Part shown: positions 7,774-15,905 of the stretch, piece after piece
Layout: each line of letters begins with the position of its first letter
Numbering within the stretch: position 1 is the stretch's first letter
Notes under the pieces: model-generated
Databases searched by the model: none
What the model saw: the letters and a program-made list of their open reading frames with translations, nothing else
What the model was told of the DNA's origin: nothing
Translations under genes and position numbers: made by a program
NCBI GenBank assembly: GCA_025060505.1
Contig: JANXBU010000002.1
Coordinates: 124,001 to 188,000 of the forward strand
From: Candidatus Calescibacterium sp.
Lineage (GTDB): Bacteria; Calescibacteriota; Calescibacteriia; Calescibacteriales; Calescibacteriaceae
Length of the DNA stretch: 64,000 nucleotides
Direction: 5' to 3'

Positions 7774-8529
7774 ATGATAGATATAATAATTCCTTCCTTC
7801 ATTCTGAGCTTATCACTTGTTCTGATCCATGTATATTTCGGGCTGAGGATATTTGAAAGGGGGATTATTTTTTCTGATATAGCGATAGCACAGGTTTCAG
7901 CACTTGGTATAGCGTTTTCATCTCTTTTTGGTCTTGAGAAGCTTTCTTATATATTTGGGGTTGGATTTTCTGCTATCGCTGGACTTTTACTTTCAGCTAT
8001 GAGAAAATATTCAGTTGAGCTAAAAGAATCTTTTGTAGGAATATTATATGCCTTCTCGAGTGCGCTTGGAATTCTGATATTCAGCAAAATGCCTGAACAC
8101 GAGATTCAGGGAATAAAGGAAATGATCATGGGAAACATACTATTTGTTGATACGGAAGATGTTCTAAAAGGAACAATTGTTTATGTATCTGTTGGGGTCG
8201 TTCATCTTCTTCTGAGAAGAAAAATTAAAAACGGATCATTTTTCTGGGAATTTTTCTTTTATCTGACATTTGGATTTGTTGTTTCTTCTTCGGTTTCTAT
8301 GGGTGGAGTACTTCTGGTCTTCTCATACCTTGTAATCCCTACCTTTTGTTCTAATTTGATATTGAAAGACTTCAGGTCAAAACTAATTTTCGGCTGGATA
8401 CTTGGTATAGTTTCAAATCTTATTGGATTCGTCATTTCCATAAAGCTTGATTATCCAACAGGAGTGTCTGTTATCGTTGTTCTTGGGGCTATTTCTTTTA
8501 TTTTTCTGCTATTCTCCAAGCTTAGGTAA
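7774..8529 (+). CDS. znuB: ABC transporter permease, ZnuB/MntB-like
   Basis: 251 residues with about eight membrane helices. Family features include the N-terminal HVYFGLRIFERGIIFSDIAI segment (usually G...V.RGMAFIGDAL.H) and the central loop GNILFVDTEDVL. It forms the inner-membrane channel for the metal delivered by the binding protein. The ATP-binding subunit is not encoded here, so it must be elsewhere. The gene ends two bases from the convergent chemoreceptor-like gene. Confidence 0.85.
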   Translation: MIDIIIPSFILSLSLVLIHVYFGLRIFERGIIFSDIAIAQVSALGIAFSSLFGLEKLSYIFGVGFSAIAGLLLSAMRKYSVELKESFVGILYAFSSALGILIFSKMPEHEIQGIKEMIMGNILFVDTEDVLKGTIVYVSVGVVHLLLRRKIKNGSFFWEFFFYLTFGFVVSSSVSMGGVLLVFSYLVIPTFCSNLILKDFRSKLIFGWILGIVSNLIGFVISIKLDYPTGVSVIVVLGAISFIFLLFSKLR

Positions 8530-8531
8530 GT

Positions 8532-10883
8532 TTATGTTTCACCCGATACTCTGTACATTGAATCCTGAATAGATTCAGTTAGCTTCTCTATATCTGACAC
8601 AACCTTAGATAAGAGTGATTCAAAATTATCAAAGGAATCAAGCATCTTGATCATCTCACCTCTTATATTCTTCATCATTAGACCAACTTCAGATACAAGA
8701 TTTTTGTATCTCAAAATTATATTTTTTGATTCTCTATGAAACTTTTCCATGTTTGAAGACAAATTAGATATCTGCTCCTCAATTGATCCTACGATTGAAG
8801 ATACCTTTTCGATGTTATCTTGGGAGCTATTGGCCATTTGATCTATTTTTGATATAGAACTGGATATTTTTGATACTGCGGAAGATACATTCGAAAGGAT
8901 CTCAAGTATTTCTTTGATGCTCTTTCTCATATCGTTGCCCTGCTCTATTACATATCTCACATCAGTTTGTAATTGCTCTATTATGTCATCTATTCTTCCG
9001 GCTATTCCTTCCGCGGAGATGATGTAAGACTCTCCAAATCCATCGCCCAATTCCGATGACAAATTTCCAACATAGCTTCTTATTTGTCCACCCAAATTCT
9101 TGAGTCCTACTTCCACCTTTTTCAAGTCATCTGCAAGAAGTGAAGACATCTGCTTTGCAATTGATGAGACCTCCTCCATTATTTCTTCTTGGGTTGCTTT
9201 TCCAGAAACTATAGATATGTTCATTGATAGGACGAAAAGTTTCTTTTTCAATCTATCAGCATCGAGTAAAATTTCATCTATCATTTTCAGAAGTTCTCTG
9301 AATTTTGAAATATTTTCTTGGACCGCTTTGAGAACTCCAGATGTTTTGGATATTGAAGATTCAAGTTCTCTCATAGTATTAGTTATCATCTCCATTCTTT
9401 TGACAATTGATGTCTCAACAGCTGGGAACCTACTATCGATAAATCTTTCAGAAGAGATATTAGGGGAAAGAATGCTCTTATCTGTATATTTGAGCAGACT
9501 TTGTGTTTCCACAGATATACCATTGATAAGGTTAGAGACATCTCTGACCATCTTGAGGAGCATGTCTATCTGGTCTACAGATAATGGTGCGAAATCTTGA
9601 AGCTGGAATTCAAATTCTTCTATCTCCTTACCTGTTAGCTGTATAGTTCTATTTATCGAAAGTTTCATAATCCTTATATCACCGATTATTTTGTTGATCC
9701 TTGCCCTCATTGATATAAGTTCAGAGAAAACTTGAGATAAAATATATCCTGCATCTTCTTTTATTTTGTTATATTTATTCTCCATTTTTTCGAGTCTATT
9801 TTTATTCATAATAAGGTCAGCACTGATAGGTGTAAATTCATCACCTCCGAACCATAATTTTTTTCCCAATGACAAGAAAGACTCCATAAGGTATCGCCCG
9901 AAAGAAGTATTGTATACGACCAAAATCAAACCCTGTATAACTGCTGATAGTATAATCATGATTATAATAAGAGTTACCGCTTTATTTTCTGCATCTGGTA
10001 GTGGAACAAATATACCTTCTATTGTATTTTCCTTCTTGGCAAAGATGAAGACGGAGGAAGAAAGATAATCATACAAAATATTCTCACCTTTATCAGATTT
10101 CTCCAATATAGCTTTCTTTATGTGATCATCAATTATAGCGTGTGTTTGTTTTCCTGTCTCGTCTATCTTCCACTCTATTTGATTCAATATAGTTTCTCCC
10201 TGAAAATATTGATTCATATAACTTTGAGATTCACTATCTTTAATAGTGCGAGATAGATTTTCTCCAGAAAAAACGGCTAAAACTGATGTGACAGCAAGTA
10301 TACCAGACAAGACGTAGTACATAACTTTTCTTCTCATTCTATCTGCGATAAGAGAGCTGAAATCTTGATTATCTTTCAAATCTATGCTATAATTTGAAAG
10401 TATCTCTGAAAAACTTCTTTCTAAATTTGTTCTTAATGAAAGAGCAACAATAGGTCCTATTCCCAATATCAGAACAGAAAGGGATACGATAGTAAGTATA
10501 TCGATAATTTCGAAAACATATAGGAATACAAAAGTGGCAAAAGCAGCAACAATCCATACCGCAAAAGATATATAACCAATAAGCGTAGGAAAAGTTATAA
10601 TTTTCTTCAAAGAGTCAATATTGAGATTATCAAGGCTTTCTTTTATTAGAACAAGTCTGCTCCAAGAGTAGATAAAGTACAGCCCGAACAGAAATAGATA
10701 TATCAGCAAAATTGGTGGAAGCAACCTTGAAAGGAATGGAAATATGAAATTCCAATAATTAAATCGCATCAATGATATAAATAATCCAACAATTATTCCC
10801 AAAATTATGACGATATATACTGGAATAAGAGAGTTGACTAGGAATGCTTTTTTTACCTCATCAAATTTTTTGCTTTCATTCAT
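8532..10883 (-). CDS. Chemoreceptor-like membrane protein with degenerate signalling tip
   Basis: 783 residues. About six membrane helices occupy roughly residues 20-39, 49-70, 96-118, 121-143, 188-207 and 304-326, with an extracytoplasmic segment of about 95 residues before the last. The remaining 450 residues are heptad-rich coiled coil like the cytoplasmic part of methyl-accepting chemotaxis proteins. Near residue 550 the sequence FVLSMNISIVSGKATQEEI lines up with the receptor tip (LLALNAAIEAARAGE..GRGF), but the near-invariant E-A-A-R-A-G-E and G-R-G-F residues are lost. It probably no longer couples to CheW/CheA in the normal way. Its ATG directly abuts the heme A synthase stop codon, so the two genes are co-transcribed. 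Confidence 0.6.
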   Translation of the reverse strand: MNESKKFDEVKKAFLVNSLIPVYIVIILGIIVGLFISLMRFNYWNFIFPFLSRLLPPILLIYLFLFGLYFIYSWSRLVLIKESLDNLNIDSLKKIITFPTLIGYISFAVWIVAAFATFVFLYVFEIIDILTIVSLSVLILGIGPIVALSLRTNLERSFSEILSNYSIDLKDNQDFSSLIADRMRRKVMYYVLSGILAVTSVLAVFSGENLSRTIKDSESQSYMNQYFQGETILNQIEWKIDETGKQTHAIIDDHIKKAILEKSDKGENILYDYLSSSVFIFAKKENTIEGIFVPLPDAENKAVTLIIIMIILSAVIQGLILVVYNTSFGRYLMESFLSLGKKLWFGGDEFTPISADLIMNKNRLEKMENKYNKIKEDAGYILSQVFSELISMRARINKIIGDIRIMKLSINRTIQLTGKEIEEFEFQLQDFAPLSVDQIDMLLKMVRDVSNLINGISVETQSLLKYTDKSILSPNISSERFIDSRFPAVETSIVKRMEMITNTMRELESSISKTSGVLKAVQENISKFRELLKMIDEILLDADRLKKKLFVLSMNISIVSGKATQEEIMEEVSSIAKQMSSLLADDLKKVEVGLKNLGGQIRSYVGNLSSELGDGFGESYIISAEGIAGRIDDIIEQLQTDVRYVIEQGNDMRKSIKEILEILSNVSSAVSKISSSISKIDQMANSSQDNIEKVSSIVGSIEEQISNLSSNMEKFHRESKNIILRYKNLVSEVGLMMKNIRGEMIKMLDSFDNFESLLSKVVSDIEKLTESIQDSMYRVSGET

Positions 10884-11912
10884 TTATGTAATAATTTTAA
10901 ACTTTTGTTCTGGAACATACAAAAAAGTTGAATAAAGAATATAAATGATAAACGAATACAAAATCCAAGCGTTTGCCTGATGAGCCAAAGCTAGGTGCCA
11001 AGGTATATCTCCACGAGAGAACAGAAGAGTAAAAAGACCAAGAAAGAACTGAACAAACCAGAGAAATATCCCCACAAAGGCTATCTTTGAATACTTGATC
11101 AAAACTACAAAAACAACAAGTATTAACCAAGGGAAATGTCTATGGAAAAAATTTACAAAAACTGGGTTAGCAATGATGTCATGAACAGATGAGAGCATGT
11201 AAGATGGTATGAGAACACCGTTTATATCTGGGTAAGTAGGAGCAACCAGCGCTCCTTTGTGTCCAGCAAGAAGTGCTCCGAAAAAGGTTTGTATCAAAAA
11301 TACAATCAGAGCAAAAATTATAATCTTTCTTACTTTCAAGTTTTCGGAAAATCCTCTGAATATACTTCCGTTATCGGAAAGGAAAGCTCCCAAGAGAACA
11401 TAAGAGAACACAAGAATCGCAAACATCTTATGAAAGGCAAGGAAAACAGGGTCAACAAATGGAATTTCTCTGACAACTCCTGTTCTTACCATAAGCCAAC
11501 CCAGAAATCCCTGAAATCCAAAGAGAATGAATAAAACAACAAAATAAGGAATCCAGAAACCTCTTATTTCTTTTTTTATCAGAAGATATATAAACGAGAC
11601 AAAAATAAACACACCAGCCAACCGTGCTATAAGCCGATGAAAATATTCAATAAGATATATTCTTTTGAATCCTTCGAGAGTTATATTTTGATGAACAAGT
11701 TTGTACTGGGCTATTGATTTGTATTTTTCAAACTCCTCCTGCCAATCTTCATTGGAAAGAGGAGGAATAATACCCGTTACAGGTCTCCACTCTGTTATAG
11801 AAAGTCCAGCTTTTTGCAATCTTGTATAGCCTCCAACAATAGCGAGAATGAATACAAGAAAAGCTGAGATCAGAAGAACATTTCTTATAACTACACTTTT
11901 GTTTATCTTCAT
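10884..11912 (-). CDS. ctaA: Heme A synthase (COX15/CtaA)
   Basis: 342 residues with eight membrane helices. Type-2 family motifs are clear: GGYTRLQKAGLSITEWRPVT at the first helix, PPLSNEDWQEEFEKYK, then EYFHRLIARLAG with a heme-ligand His, HKMFAILVF, VHDIIANP and FHRHFPW, and HLALAHQANAW. It oxidises the heme O methyl group to make heme A for an aa3-type cytochrome oxidase, so the organism respires oxygen. No oxidase genes are nearby. It is the first gene of a two-gene unit; the downstream gene follows with no gap. Confidence 0.93.
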   Translation of the reverse strand: MKINKSVVIRNVLLISAFLVFILAIVGGYTRLQKAGLSITEWRPVTGIIPPLSNEDWQEEFEKYKSIAQYKLVHQNITLEGFKRIYLIEYFHRLIARLAGVFIFVSFIYLLIKKEIRGFWIPYFVVLFILFGFQGFLGWLMVRTGVVREIPFVDPVFLAFHKMFAILVFSYVLLGAFLSDNGSIFRGFSENLKVRKIIIFALIVFLIQTFFGALLAGHKGALVAPTYPDINGVLIPSYMLSSVHDIIANPVFVNFFHRHFPWLILVVFVVLIKYSKIAFVGIFLWFVQFFLGLFTLLFSRGDIPWHLALAHQANAWILYSFIIYILYSTFLYVPEQKFKIIT

Positions 11913-12038
11913 ATCCTATCTATCTGGGCATTTGATCGATATTGATTGAATTTATGAAATTGTGGTGATGTCTTAGAAATTTTTGAATTGTTTATTTTTA
12001 AAGGTAGCTTTTTAAATCTTTTTTATTTGGTTAGCTAG

Positions 12039-12824
12039 ATGGTAATATGTATTTCAAATCAGAAAGGGGGAGTTGGAAAAACAACTATAGCATTAAATCT
12101 TGCCAGCGCGCTTGCTTTAGCAGAACTTAGAGTATTACTCGTAGATTTTGATCCACAGTCTCATATAACAATAGGATTCAATATAGATCCACAAGGGAAA
12201 ACCATATACAGAGTCATAACTGGTGAACTTGATATAAGAGAATCTATCCATCAGACATCAATTGAAAACCTTTTTGTAATACCAGCAGACGAAGATCTTG
12301 CAGGACTTGAAGCTGAAGCATCTCAAATGGAAAACAATCGGTTTCTGCTGAAAAAAGAGTTAGACAAGATAAAGGAGGAATTTGATTTCGTTTTTATAGA
12401 CTGTCCTCCATCAATTGGTATATATACAATAAACGCGCTTTGTGCATCTGACTTTGTGATTATACCTGTTCTTGCCGACTTTTACTCTCTTGAAGGTTTT
12501 TCTAAATTTTTCAAAGCAATAGAATACATAAGAGAAGGGTTAAATCCATCTCTGGAGATACTCGGAATAGTTATAAATATGTATGACAGGAGAACCAAAC
12601 TAACAAAAGAAGTAGAGGAAGAATTTTTGAAGTATTTCCCTGAAAAGATATTCACGGTAAAAATACCAAAGAATGTAAAAATTGCAGAAGCTCCAAGCTT
12701 TGGATTACCAATCCAGCTTTATAGTCCTTCATCACCGGGAGCAGATGCATTCAGCTTACTCGTTGAGGAATTCATTGAAAAAATAGAAAAGTCAAAGCAG
12801 ATAAAAATCAACAGAAAAATGTAA
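12039..12824 (+). CDS. parA: ParA/Soj-family ATPase
   Basis: 261 residues. It starts with the deviant Walker A motif QKGGVGKTT (residues 8-16), then VDFDPQSHITIGF (Walker A') and FVFIDCPPSIG (Walker B), and ends with an interface helix, as in chromosomal ParA/Soj. These ATPases move or position chromosomal origins or other cargo. There is no parB next to it and no gid genes, so the cargo is open, although size and motifs are those of plasmid/chromosome ParA rather than MinD. The ATG lies two bases after a TTAGCT, with no Shine-Dalgarno. Confidence 0.88.
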   Translation: MVICISNQKGGVGKTTIALNLASALALAELRVLLVDFDPQSHITIGFNIDPQGKTIYRVITGELDIRESIHQTSIENLFVIPADEDLAGLEAEASQMENNRFLLKKELDKIKEEFDFVFIDCPPSIGIYTINALCASDFVIIPVLADFYSLEGFSKFFKAIEYIREGLNPSLEILGIVINMYDRRTKLTKEVEEEFLKYFPEKIFTVKIPKNVKIAEAPSFGLPIQLYSPSSPGADAFSLLVEEFIEKIEKSKQIKINRKM

Positions 12825-13033
12825 ATGGGTTTGTCAATAAATAACAGAATGTTCAAAACAACCAATTACTTAAGACACAGAGCTTTACCAAACCTGTAAT
12901 AAATTTGAACCTTTTCAGCGAAGCACACAATTTATTTTGTCTATAAAGCTTCCTATCAAGTATTCCGAAATTTTCAGAAAGCAGTTCCGCATTATTAATA
13001 GACAAGTTAATCTGGTCTGTGTCAGGTTAAGTT

Positions 13034-13978
13034 ATGCGGATACTTATATTTGGTTCGGGAGCTGTGGGTTCAGCCATTGCAGCAAGACTTCACCTGAAAG
13101 GCTATGATGTTCATATTGTTGGAAGAGAGCAACACATTCAGAAAATAAAAGATGAAGGACTGAAGGTCAAGGGAATTTGGGGAGAATTTGTTGTTAGAGA
13201 TATAAAAGCTTACACGGAAATTCCGAAAGAACAAAAATTTGATGCAGTACTTATAACTGTAAAGACATTTTCAAATCAAGATGCAGTAAATTCAATAATA
13301 TCTTCAAAAATAAAAGCAGACATTTTTATATCAATGCAAAATGGTCTTGGGAACTATGAATTCTTTTCACAGTATCTTCATCCAGTTGGCAGTGCAAGAG
13401 TGATATTTGGTATTGTATTTGAAAAACCCGGAGAGATAGAAATCACAGTATGGGGCGGACCCATACTCTTTGGTTTCTGGGATACGAAATTTTATAAAGA
13501 AGAAAACAAAGCTGTGAAAATAATGAAGAATATCTCGGATATTTTTTCAGACTCTGGACTACCAAGCGAATTTGTGGAAGATATAAGAACACCGATATGG
13601 GAGAAGGCACTTTATAACTCAGCATTGAATCCACTAAGTGTTATCCTAAATACAACTTATGGCAATATAATTTTGAATCCTTTCACACGGGAGATTTCAA
13701 GGGAAATAATATCTGAAGGAATATCTATATCCCAAAAAGAAGGAGCTAATGTGAAAGATGATTTTTTTGATAAATTCGAAAAAAGACTTGTACCTCCGAC
13801 CAAGGATCACATATCAAGCATGATACAAGATATAAAAATTCGCGGAAAGACCGAAATAGATTCAATGTGTGGAGCAATAGTAAAATACGGAATAAAACAT
13901 AACATACAAGCCAAAGTAAATTTTACAATGTGGAATCTCATAAAAGCTCTTGAAAAGAACACAAAAAAAATAGAATAA
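13034..13978 (+). CDS. panE: 2-dehydropantoate 2-reductase (ketopantoate reductase)
   Basis: 314 residues. The N-terminal Rossmann fold has GSGAVGS (residues 7-13) for NADPH, followed by SMQNGLGN near residue 100. The C-terminal helical domain has WEKALYNSALNPLSVILN (about 195) with the expected catalytic Lys/Asn pattern, and a final GKTEIDSMCGAIVKYG. It reduces ketopantoate to pantoate in coenzyme A synthesis. The gene is isolated, with 210 bases of featureless DNA upstream and no other pantothenate gene nearby. Confidence 0.88.
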   Translation: MRILIFGSGAVGSAIAARLHLKGYDVHIVGREQHIQKIKDEGLKVKGIWGEFVVRDIKAYTEIPKEQKFDAVLITVKTFSNQDAVNSIISSKIKADIFISMQNGLGNYEFFSQYLHPVGSARVIFGIVFEKPGEIEITVWGGPILFGFWDTKFYKEENKAVKIMKNISDIFSDSGLPSEFVEDIRTPIWEKALYNSALNPLSVILNTTYGNIILNPFTREISREIISEGISISQKEGANVKDDFFDKFEKRLVPPTKDHISSMIQDIKIRGKTEIDSMCGAIVKYGIKHNIQAKVNFTMWNLIKALEKNTKKIE

Positions 13979-14130
13979 GAGTGTAAGAGCAAATAGATTT
14001 AGATTAACATTCAAGTGTCACAAGATGTAAATTCCTAATCATTCTCAAAGGTAAAAGATTATGTAATTCAAATAAACATTAAAATAAAAACAATATTACA
14101 ATCGGTTCATTATAAAAACATCAGAAAAAA

Positions 14131-14136
14131 GGAGGG
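14131..14136 (+). promoter_or_regulatory. Shine-Dalgarno of the Cys-rich lipoprotein gene
   Basis: GGAGGG six bases before the ATG at 14143. A TATAAA at 14111-14116 could be the -10, giving a leader of about 20 bases. Confidence 0.75.
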
Positions 14137-14142
14137 AAATAA

Positions 14143-14478
14143 ATGAAAAAAATATTTATATCCCTTTTTATACTCATTTCAGCGGCTATCTTATCCTTTA
14201 ACTTACCTGGATGCGGCGGAGGAGAAGAAAGTAATCCATGTAAAGAGTTAGGAGAAAAGATAAATCAGTGCCTCAACGATGCTTGCAAAGGGAAGTCTAA
14301 CTGTGATCTTTGCAAATGTGTTCTTGATCCAAAAGCACCAGAATGTACAGCAGGCGGAACGGGTGGTACCCCTTCTGGTGGCGGATGCGAAGGAGAAGTG
14401 AAAAAACAAGCAGAAGAGGGACTCAAAAACTTCAATTGTTCAAATTATACAGAGGCTATCAAGATAGCATGTCCATAG
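14143..14478 (+). CDS. Small Cys-rich lipoprotein of unknown function
   Basis: 111 residues. A signal peptide with lipobox LPGC puts the lipid anchor on Cys24. The mature chain has ten more cysteines (33, 43, 48, 54, 57, 59, 68, 82, 99, 110), an even number consistent with five disulfides. A Gly/Thr-rich linker (GGTGGTPSGGG, about 71-81) separates two small Cys-rich lobes, of about 45 and 30 residues. No known metal-binding or protease-inhibitor motif is recognised. It has one of the few strong Shine-Dalgarno sites in the window, suggesting abundant synthesis. It stands alone, 300 bases before the LptC-like gene. Confidence 0.75.
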   Translation: MKKIFISLFILISAAILSFNLPGCGGGEESNPCKELGEKINQCLNDACKGKSNCDLCKCVLDPKAPECTAGGTGGTPSGGGCEGEVKKQAEEGLKNFNCSNYTEAIKIACP

Positions 14479-14777
14479 ATAATTGAGAAAATTATTAAAA
14501 CTACACATTCGCAACAATGATAAACCTCTAGTATCAAGTTTCATAAACATACCTTTGCTCATAATACTCATTATTATAGCAGAGTAGTCAAAAGCAACTT
14601 TCTACTCTGTTGTGATCACGAGATTCCTGAATGCTTCAACTCAATAATTCTTCCTCAGCATCGTTTCTACGACAAAGCAACGGATTTCAAATGAAGCAAG
14701 AAAAAATCAACCAATAGTTCTTACCAGCAAAAACTACAAATCTGATAAAATATAAGAAAAATCAGAAAATTATAGGA
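14479..14777. other. Intergenic region with one hairpin, otherwise empty
   Basis: 299 bases with no credible coding frame. The only structure I see is the inverted repeat at 14580-14609. The LptC-like gene's start codon at its right end has no clear ribosome site beyond an AGGAG that overlaps it. Confidence 0.6.
14580..14609. other. Inverted repeat / RNA hairpin
   Basis: CAGAGTAG (14580-14587) pairs perfectly with CTACTCTG (14602-14609). Inside, AAAG and CTTT can add four pairs around a CAA loop with a three-base bulge. No T-run follows on either strand, so it is not a standard intrinsic terminator. It may be a processing or regulatory hairpin in the untranslated RNA. Confidence 0.5.
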
Positions 14778-15347
14778 GTGAAGAGAATATTCCTGATAGT
14801 CGGTATATCTTTGCTACTTCTATCTGTTTTTTTCGTTGTTTCAGGAACAAGAGAAATAAAGTATAGCTTCATAGAAATAGAAAAAGGTAGCATTTCTGAA
14901 AGAGTATATGCTGAGAAATCGAAGTTGGTTGGAGATATAGTCTATGCTCAAAACACTATACTATCGTTTGATAGCAATAAACTTGGAAAAATTGAAATTG
15001 AGGCTCAAAAGTCTGTGTATAATCTCAGAAGCGGAATAATAGAAATCAGCGGAAATATAAAACTGAAAGCACGAGATCTGTATGCAGAAACAGACAAAGC
15101 TAAAATCTTCGTTGAAGACAAAACAGTAAAGAAAATAGAAGGATATGGTAATGTAAAAGTTCAAACCAATGGAAGAACAATAAAGTCAGAAAAAGCTGAA
15201 ATATTTCCACAAGAGAAAATGATAATTTTTACAGGAAATCCTGTGATTCAGCAAAAGGGATTACAGATACAGGGGAAAACCATAAAAATCTTTCTTGATT
15301 CAGACATAGTTGAAGTTGATGAAACAAAGGCTAGAATGGAAAAGTAA
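14778..15347 (+). CDS. lptC: LptC/LptA-like lipopolysaccharide export protein
   Basis: 189 residues. An N-terminal membrane helix (about 4-22) anchors a strand-rich periplasmic domain made of short repeated hairpins, for example IIEISGNIKLKARDLYAETD and TIKSEKAEIFPQEKMIIFTG. That repeat (make a strand, name a modified form, next strand) is the beta-jellyroll pattern of OstA/LptA/LptC. The single helix and size fit LptC, which receives lipopolysaccharide from LptB2FG and passes it to LptA. The start is GTG. Neither lptA nor lptB is next to it. The gene is followed by an FtsB-like gene on the same strand. Confidence 0.75.
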   Translation: MKRIFLIVGISLLLLSVFFVVSGTREIKYSFIEIEKGSISERVYAEKSKLVGDIVYAQNTILSFDSNKLGKIEIEAQKSVYNLRSGIIEISGNIKLKARDLYAETDKAKIFVEDKTVKKIEGYGNVKVQTNGRTIKSEKAEIFPQEKMIIFTGNPVIQQKGLQIQGKTIKIFLDSDIVEVDETKARMEK

Positions 15348-15468
15348 AAGCCAAAATAGATTCCTGCATAGAAAGATACTCCTAAACATAGGCTTGAAAA
15401 TTGATGCGATATGAATCCTCATCAGAGATTACAATAACTCAAAAGTGCAAAACCAACAATATTCTCCC

Positions 15469-15497
15469 TTGAAATACAATCAATCTCTTTGTATAAT
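15469..15497 (+). promoter_or_regulatory. Sigma70-type promoter positioned for a leaderless FtsB-like transcript
   Basis: TTGAAA (15469-15474), a 17-base spacer, and TATAAT (15492-15497). The GTG start at 15506 begins nine bases after the -10 ends, where transcription itself should begin. This is the clearest promoter in the window. Confidence 0.75.
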
Positions 15498-15505
15498 TAA
15501 ATGAT

Positions 15506-15880
15506 GTGTCAAAAGGGGAAAACAAAAATAAAAAGATCACAAAGAACAAAAAAACAAAAATCGGAATAAAAATACCTAAAATTTTTCTTCCTTTATCTAT
15601 AATTTCATACATGCTTTCTGTTTATTTTTTGCTCTCAGATAATGGGATATTTAAGTATATAAAGCAGAGAAAACAAATAGAGCAGATACAAAGCGAAATT
15701 GAATCTGTAAAAAAGAGAATAAATGAGATAGAAGAGAGAAAGATGCTTATAAAATCTGAAAACAAAGAGTATCTTGAAAATGTTTTCAGAAGATTTGGTT
15801 GGGTAAAAGAAGGAGAGAGAATAATAAAGGCTAACACAGAGTTAGAAGACGGAGTAACGGAAGCCAAAACACAGGACTAA
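15506..15880 (+). CDS. FtsB/DivIC-like septum formation protein
   Basis: 124 residues. A Lys-rich cytoplasmic tail is followed by one membrane helix (about 33-50), a coiled coil (about 57-95) and the short motif EYLENVFRRFGWVKEGERII, where FtsB/DivIC proteins end in an E-x-x-AR-x-x-L-G-x-x-x-x-G-E box. Such proteins bind FtsL/FtsQ in the division complex. The start is GTG and is leaderless by position. No other cell-division gene is nearby, so the identification rests on architecture and the terminal motif. Confidence 0.65.
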   Translation: MSKGENKNKKITKNKKTKIGIKIPKIFLPLSIISYMLSVYFLLSDNGIFKYIKQRKQIEQIQSEIESVKKRINEIEERKMLIKSENKEYLENVFRRFGWVKEGERIIKANTELEDGVTEAKTQD

Positions 15881-15905
15881 ACTTCAAATACAAGACTAAA
15901 CTTCA
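15875..15905. repeat. Short tandem duplication over convergent stop codons
   Basis: GACTAAACTTCA occurs at 15875-15886 and 15894-15905, period 19. The first copy contains the stop codon of the FtsB-like gene and the second contains the complement of the heptosyltransferase stop codon. Confidence 0.85.

Noticed and set aside
9100..9600. A 166-codon plus-strand frame
   Set aside because: Antisense to the coiled-coil part of the receptor-like protein; Ser/Ile-rich shadow of Glu/Lys/Ser heptads.
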